From Acidimicrobiia bacterium (lineage in GTDB: Bacteria; Actinomycetota; Acidimicrobiia; Acidimicrobiales; Ilumatobacteraceae), in the NCBI GenBank assembly GCA_030425785.1, contig JAUHYJ010000167.1, positions 1-7,552 on the forward strand: a stretch of DNA of 7,552 nt, in the 5' to 3' direction. Positions 5,228 through 7,552 of this stretch are shown here, in pieces; the first letter of the stretch is position 1; every line of letters begins with the position of its first letter. Position numbers and translations under genes: made by a program. The notes under the pieces were generated by a model. That model was not told the origin of the DNA and ran no database searches. It was given only the letters and a program-made list of their open reading frames with translations.

Positions 5228-6808
5228 ATGCCGTCCAGCATCGTCGAAGAGGCGCGCCGACGTCGCACGTTCGCGATCATCAGCCACCCCGACGCGGGCA
5301 AGACCACCCTCACCGAGAAGTTCCTGCTCTACTCCGGCGCGGTCAGCGAGGCCGGCGCCGTCAAGGCGCGATCGGGTCGTCGCTCGGCCACGTCCGACTG
5401 GATGGAGATGGAGCAGAAGCGCGGCATCTCCATCAGCTCGACGGCACTCTCGTTCGAGTACCGCGAGCGGCAGCTGAACCTGCTCGACACGCCGGGGCAC
5501 CGCGACTTCTCCGAGGACACGTACCGCGTCCTGTCCGCCGTCGACGCGGTGGTGATGGTGCTCGACAGCGCCAAGGGCATCGAGCCCCAGACACTCAAGC
5601 TGTTCGAGGTGTGCCGGGCGCGTCGGCTGCCGGTCGTGACGTTCCTGAACAAGTACGACCGCCCGGGCCGCGAGCCGCTCGAACTGCTCGACGAGATCGA
5701 GGAGCAGATCGGGCTGCGCCCGACCCCGGCCACCTGGCCGGTCGGGATCTCGGGTGACTTCCGCGGCGTGATCGACCGGCGCACCGGCGAGTTCACGCGC
5801 TTCACTCGGACCGTGCGCGGCACCGCCATCGCTCCCGAGGAGCTGGTCACCGCCGACCGAGCCGCGGCGGACGAGGGCCAGGCCTGGACGCACGCCCAGG
5901 ACGAGTGTGGCCTCCTCGACGCGGTCGAGGCCGATGTCGACCCGGCGAGCTTCCTCGCCGGGGAGAGCACGCCGGTGTTCGTCGGCTCGGCACTGACCAA
6001 CTTCGGCGTGCGACACGTGCTCGACGCCATCGTCGACCTGGCGCCGGCGGCCGAGCCCCGCGTCGACGCCAAGGACAACGTCCGCGAGCTCGACACCGAC
6101 TGCTCGGCGTTCGTGTTCAAGGTGCAGGCGAACATGGACCGATCCCACCGCGACCGCATCGCCTTCGTCCGCGTCTGCTCGGGCCGGTTCGAGCGCGGCA
6201 TGGTCCTCACCTGCGACCGCACCGAGAAGCCGTTCGCCACCAAGTACGCGTCGACCGTCTTCGGCGCCGAACGCACGACCATCGACGAGGCGTACCCGGG
6301 CGACGTCGTCGGTCTCGTCAATGCGCAGGGCCTCAACATCGGCGATTCCCTGTACGAGCGGACACCGGTGTCGTTCCCGCCGATCCCACGGTTCTCGCCC
6401 GAGGTGTTCGCCACGGCACGGCCGCTCGACACCGGCAAGATGAAGCAGTTCCGCAAGGGTCTGGCCCAACTCGACGAGGAGGGCGTCGTGCAGGTGCTGC
6501 GCGACCCCGACATGGGCGACAGCGCACCGATCCTCGCAGCGGTCGGCCAGCTCCAGTTCGACGTGTTCGCCGACCGGCTCGACGCCGAGTTCAACGCCCC
6601 GAGTGAGCTGCTGGGCGCCCCGTACGAGGCGATCCGCATCACCGACCACGACTCGGCCAGGCGACTGCGTGAGATCGGTGGTATCCGGATCATGCACCGG
6701 GGGAGTGGTGAACTGGTCGCGCTGTTCGAGTCGAAGTACCGGCTCCAGCGGATCGAGAACGACGAACCGGAACTGCTCCTGCAGCCGATCGTCGCCGGCA
6801 CCGTCTGA
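5228..6808 (+). CDS. prfC: Peptide chain release factor 3 (translational GTPase)
   Basis: RF3 is a GTPase that helps remove class I release factors from the ribosome after termination. The 526-residue length matches the family. GTPase motifs are all present: G1 SHPDAGKTT at 19-27, the switch I stretch SDWMEMEQKRGISI at 56-69 (RF3 hallmark), G3 DTPGH at 87-91, G4 NKYD at 141-144 and G5 GSAL at 253-256. After the G domain come the elongation-factor-like beta-barrel (about 285-380) and RF3 C-terminal domain (about 390-526), with LDTGKMKQFRKGLAQLDEEG and AAVGQLQFDVFADRL typical of RF3. The SDWMEMEQ and KMKQFRKG blocks separate it from EF-G and other GTPases. The ATG at 5228 puts the P-loop at the usual distance and has TAGCCT 7 nt upstream. 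RF3 is not universal in bacteria and is dispensable in Escherichia coli. Confidence 0.96.
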   Translation: MPSSIVEEARRRRTFAIISHPDAGKTTLTEKFLLYSGAVSEAGAVKARSGRRSATSDWMEMEQKRGISISSTALSFEYRERQLNLLDTPGHRDFSEDTYRVLSAVDAVVMVLDSAKGIEPQTLKLFEVCRARRLPVVTFLNKYDRPGREPLELLDEIEEQIGLRPTPATWPVGISGDFRGVIDRRTGEFTRFTRTVRGTAIAPEELVTADRAAADEGQAWTHAQDECGLLDAVEADVDPASFLAGESTPVFVGSALTNFGVRHVLDAIVDLAPAAEPRVDAKDNVRELDTDCSAFVFKVQANMDRSHRDRIAFVRVCSGRFERGMVLTCDRTEKPFATKYASTVFGAERTTIDEAYPGDVVGLVNAQGLNIGDSLYERTPVSFPPIPRFSPEVFATARPLDTGKMKQFRKGLAQLDEEGVVQVLRDPDMGDSAPILAAVGQLQFDVFADRLDAEFNAPSELLGAPYEAIRITDHDSARRLREIGGIRIMHRGSGELVALFESKYRLQRIENDEPELLLQPIVAGTV

Positions 6809-6863
6809 GGGCGCCGACCTGCTCCGGTACGCGTGCCCGCCGTTTCGCCGTGGCGGTGGCGGG

Positions 6864-6869
6864 TACCGC
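6864..6869 (+). promoter_or_regulatory. Weak -10-like element TACCGC for the small acidic protein gene
   Basis: TACCGC ends 6 nt before the ATG at 6876. It lacks the final T of TANNNT, so it is weaker than the elements before other genes in the window. A possible stem (CCCGCC at 6837-6842 with GGCGGG at 6858-6863) immediately precedes it and could act as a weak end for the prfC transcript, though no T-run follows. Confidence 0.25.
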
Positions 6870-6875
6870 ACGGGC

Positions 6876-7058
6876 ATGACCGACGGAACGAACACCGGAA
6901 CGAACAGCGAGCCGACCGACCCGCGCACCGAGGAGGTCGAGGGCGACACGGGCATGCCGGGGGAGTTCGTCGACACCCCGGACAACCTCCCCGGCGATCA
7001 GGACGATCCACCGATGCCGACGTTGCGCGACACCAAGGTCGATCCCGAGGATCGCTGA
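6876..7058 (+). CDS. Small acidic, proline-rich hypothetical protein
   Basis: This 60-residue product has 17 acidic residues (11 Asp, 6 Glu), only 4 basic ones and 9 prolines, with no signal peptide, membrane segment or cysteine. It should be disordered and cytoplasmic. The second half (EFVDTPDNLPGDQDDPPMPT) looks like a linear interaction segment. I do not recognise the family. It begins 67 bp after prfC on the same strand with only a weak -10-like element, so it may be co-transcribed. The gene call rests on a clean ATG, Asp/Glu/Pro/Thr-rich content unlike the Arg/Ala/Gly-rich shadow frames, and a normal strongly G/C third codon position. Conservation in relatives would settle whether it is real. 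Confidence 0.6.
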   Translation: MTDGTNTGTNSEPTDPRTEEVEGDTGMPGEFVDTPDNLPGDQDDPPMPTLRDTKVDPEDR

Positions 7059-7096
7059 CGCCGACGGCGGCTGCCCCGGGTCGTTGTAGGTCGCAG

Positions 7097-7124
7097 CGAC
7101 CGCGTGGGCGCGTTCGTGGTCGTG
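7097..7124 (+). repeat. Direct repeat, copy 1 of 2
   Basis: Copy 1 matches copy 2 (7219-7246) at 25 of 28 positions, with a perfect 18-bp core, GGCGCGTTCGTGGTCGTG, at 7107-7124. The copies are 122 bp apart start to start, in the same orientation, in non-coding DNA. This may reflect a local duplication or a pair of binding sites. Confidence 0.6.
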
Positions 7125-7218
7125 GTTGTCGCTCGAACGTGGAACGCCTCACGCCTGATGTCGTGCTGGGGTCGTGTCGCCGAGGGGACCTGGTGGGATG
7201 TGCTGTTCCACGTGTCAT

Positions 7219-7246
7219 CGACACCGTCGGCGCGTTCGTGGTCGTG
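7219..7246 (+). repeat. Direct repeat, copy 2 of 2
   Basis: This is the second copy, with the identical 18-bp core at 7229-7246. It ends 45 bp before the TAGTGT element of the next gene, so it could be an upstream regulatory site for that gene. Confidence 0.6.
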
Positions 7247-7290
7247 TGTGCTGGGTGCGGCTCATCGACTCAGGCGGTGCGGGTCCTGAC

Positions 7291-7296
7291 TAGTGT
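7291..7296 (+). promoter_or_regulatory. -10-like element TAGTGT for the zinc-finger-like gene
   Basis: TAGTGT ends 6 nt before the ATG at 7303 with no Shine-Dalgarno between, suggesting a leaderless transcript. Its last base is also the first base of the 16-bp palindrome that spans the start codon. Confidence 0.5.
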
Positions 7297-7311
7297 TTCG
7301 TCATGACGAAA
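7296..7311. promoter_or_regulatory. Perfect 16-bp palindrome centred on a start codon
   Basis: TTTCGTCATGACGAAA reads the same on both strands. It runs from the last base of the -10-like element through the presumed transcription start to the third codon of the downstream gene. The position suits a repressor operator, possibly autoregulatory. It has no unpaired loop of its own, so a DNA-binding dimer is more likely than an RNA hairpin. Confidence 0.5.
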
Positions 7312-7552
7312 TCAGGCGGCGGAAGTGGGGAGGCGGGGCGGCGGTGCCGGTGGTGCCGCCGCGCGTTGCCCGAGCGGTCCGGGCCCGGGCGGCCGAAGGA
7401 GTTCTGCTCGCAGCGGTGCCGCCAGTGGGACTGGGTGAGCCGACAGCGTGCGGCCGAGCTCGAGATCAGCGACGGCGAACTCGTGATCGCGCGACGTGAA
7501 CTCGACGAGCTCCACGATGCGCTGTACGTGCTGGCGTGTGCCGTCGACGACA
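7303..7552 (+). CDS. Small Cys4 zinc-finger-like protein, C-terminus cut by the window edge
   Basis: The first 83 residues are visible and the frame is still open at the end of the window. After a Gly-rich start come four cysteines as Cys15-x2-Cys18-x16-Cys35-x3-Cys39 (CRWC and FCSQRC), a typical structural zinc site. RCRQWDWVSRQRAAELE (38-54) follows, then an amphipathic helix rich in Leu, Glu and Arg (about 58-83, including ARRELDELHDALYVLACAV), which could form a coiled coil. The pattern resembles conserved actinobacterial proteins of unknown function with a basic zinc finger. DNA or RNA binding is an inference from the zinc site and basic residues. The ATG is supported by the TAGTGT element 6 nt upstream and by composition that is clearly protein-like only in this frame. 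Confidence 0.72.
   Translation, partial: MTKSGGGSGEAGRRCRWCRRALPERSGPGRPKEFCSQRCRQWDWVSRQRAAELEISDGELVIARRELDELHDALYVLACAVDD

Larger units (their letters stand above)
7059..7302. other. Intergenic region with direct repeat and small palindromes
   Basis: These 244 bp contain no frame I trust. The plus strand is unusually rich in G and T (for example gttcgtggtcgtggttgtcg). It holds a 28-bp imperfect direct repeat, the odd-centred palindrome GGTCGCAGCGACC at 7089-7101, the short inverted repeat GTGTC/GACAC at 7212-7224 overlapping CACGTG at 7209-7214, and the start of a larger palindrome at its right end. No T-run terminator is visible. Confidence 0.55.

Noticed and set aside
5171..6985. A 604-codon open frame on the minus strand across prfC.
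   Set aside because: It is antisense to a gene with complete RF3 motifs; long antisense frames are expected at this G+C content, and its product has no recognisable motifs.
5329..7224. A 631-codon open frame on the minus strand across prfC and the small acidic gene.
   Set aside because: Its translation is Ser/Arg/Thr-rich with no domain, which is typical of a shadow frame.
7104..7289. A 61-codon plus-strand open frame in the intergenic region.
   Set aside because: Its composition looks random, it has no start signal, and its repeated Val-rich start comes only from the DNA direct repeat.
1..7552. A defence island, prophage, insertion sequence or CRISPR.
   Set aside because: All recognised genes are housekeeping or regulatory chromosomal types; I see no transposase, integrase, terminal inverted repeats, or regularly spaced repeats.

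Overview
This window is an ordinary chromosomal stretch from a very G+C-rich bacterium. A WhiB-family iron-sulfur regulator (found essentially only in Actinobacteria and their phages), strong G/C preference at codon third positions, and TANNNT elements just upstream of start codons all point to an actinobacterium. Acidimicrobiia is my best guess from protein flavour, but I cannot prove it here. I see no mobile element, CRISPR array, rRNA or convincing tRNA.

Layout. (1) 1-1243, minus: the N-terminal 414 residues of an uncharacterised protein with a long Arg/Asp/Gly-rich disordered segment; its 3' end lies outside the window. (2) 1244-1342: a 99-bp divergent promoter region. (3) 1343-2676, plus: a two-gene unit, a gamma-carbonic-anhydrase-like hexapeptide protein and the ribosomal protein L11 methyltransferase PrmA, whose stop and start codons share one base. 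(4) 2680-3841, minus, converging on prmA with a 3-bp gap: a ribokinase-type PfkB sugar kinase and, upstream of it, a WhiB-like protein; the two frames overlap by 26 bp. (5) 3842-4344: a 503-bp divergent intergenic region holding a good -35/-10 promoter for the whiB-like gene and an adjacent palindrome. (6) 4345-6808, plus: an RpiR-type HTH-SIS regulator and peptide chain release factor 3 (prfC). (7) 6876-7058, plus: a 60-residue acidic, proline-rich protein. (8) 7059-7302: an intergenic stretch with a 28-bp imperfect direct repeat. (9) 7303 to the end, plus: the N-terminus of a small Cys4 zinc-finger-like protein, cut by the window edge.

How the parts may work together. prmA and prfC both serve translation (modification of ribosomal protein L11; recycling of class I release factors). 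The kinase, the WhiB-like protein and the divergent RpiR/SIS regulator look like a small sugar-phosphate and redox control cluster, but that link rests only on gene order. The most striking non-coding pattern is that five genes (1243 minus, 1343, 4345, 5228 and 7303 plus) have a TANNNT -10-like hexamer ending 6-8 nt before the ATG with no Shine-Dalgarno sequence, as expected for leaderless transcripts. The whiB-like gene differs: it has a -35/-10 pair, a leader of about 70 nt and a strong Shine-Dalgarno. I did not find a clearly novel multi-gene system. The best leads are the leaderless pattern, a perfect 16-bp palindrome centred on a start codon, and an altered zinc-ligand position in the carbonic-anhydrase-like protein.
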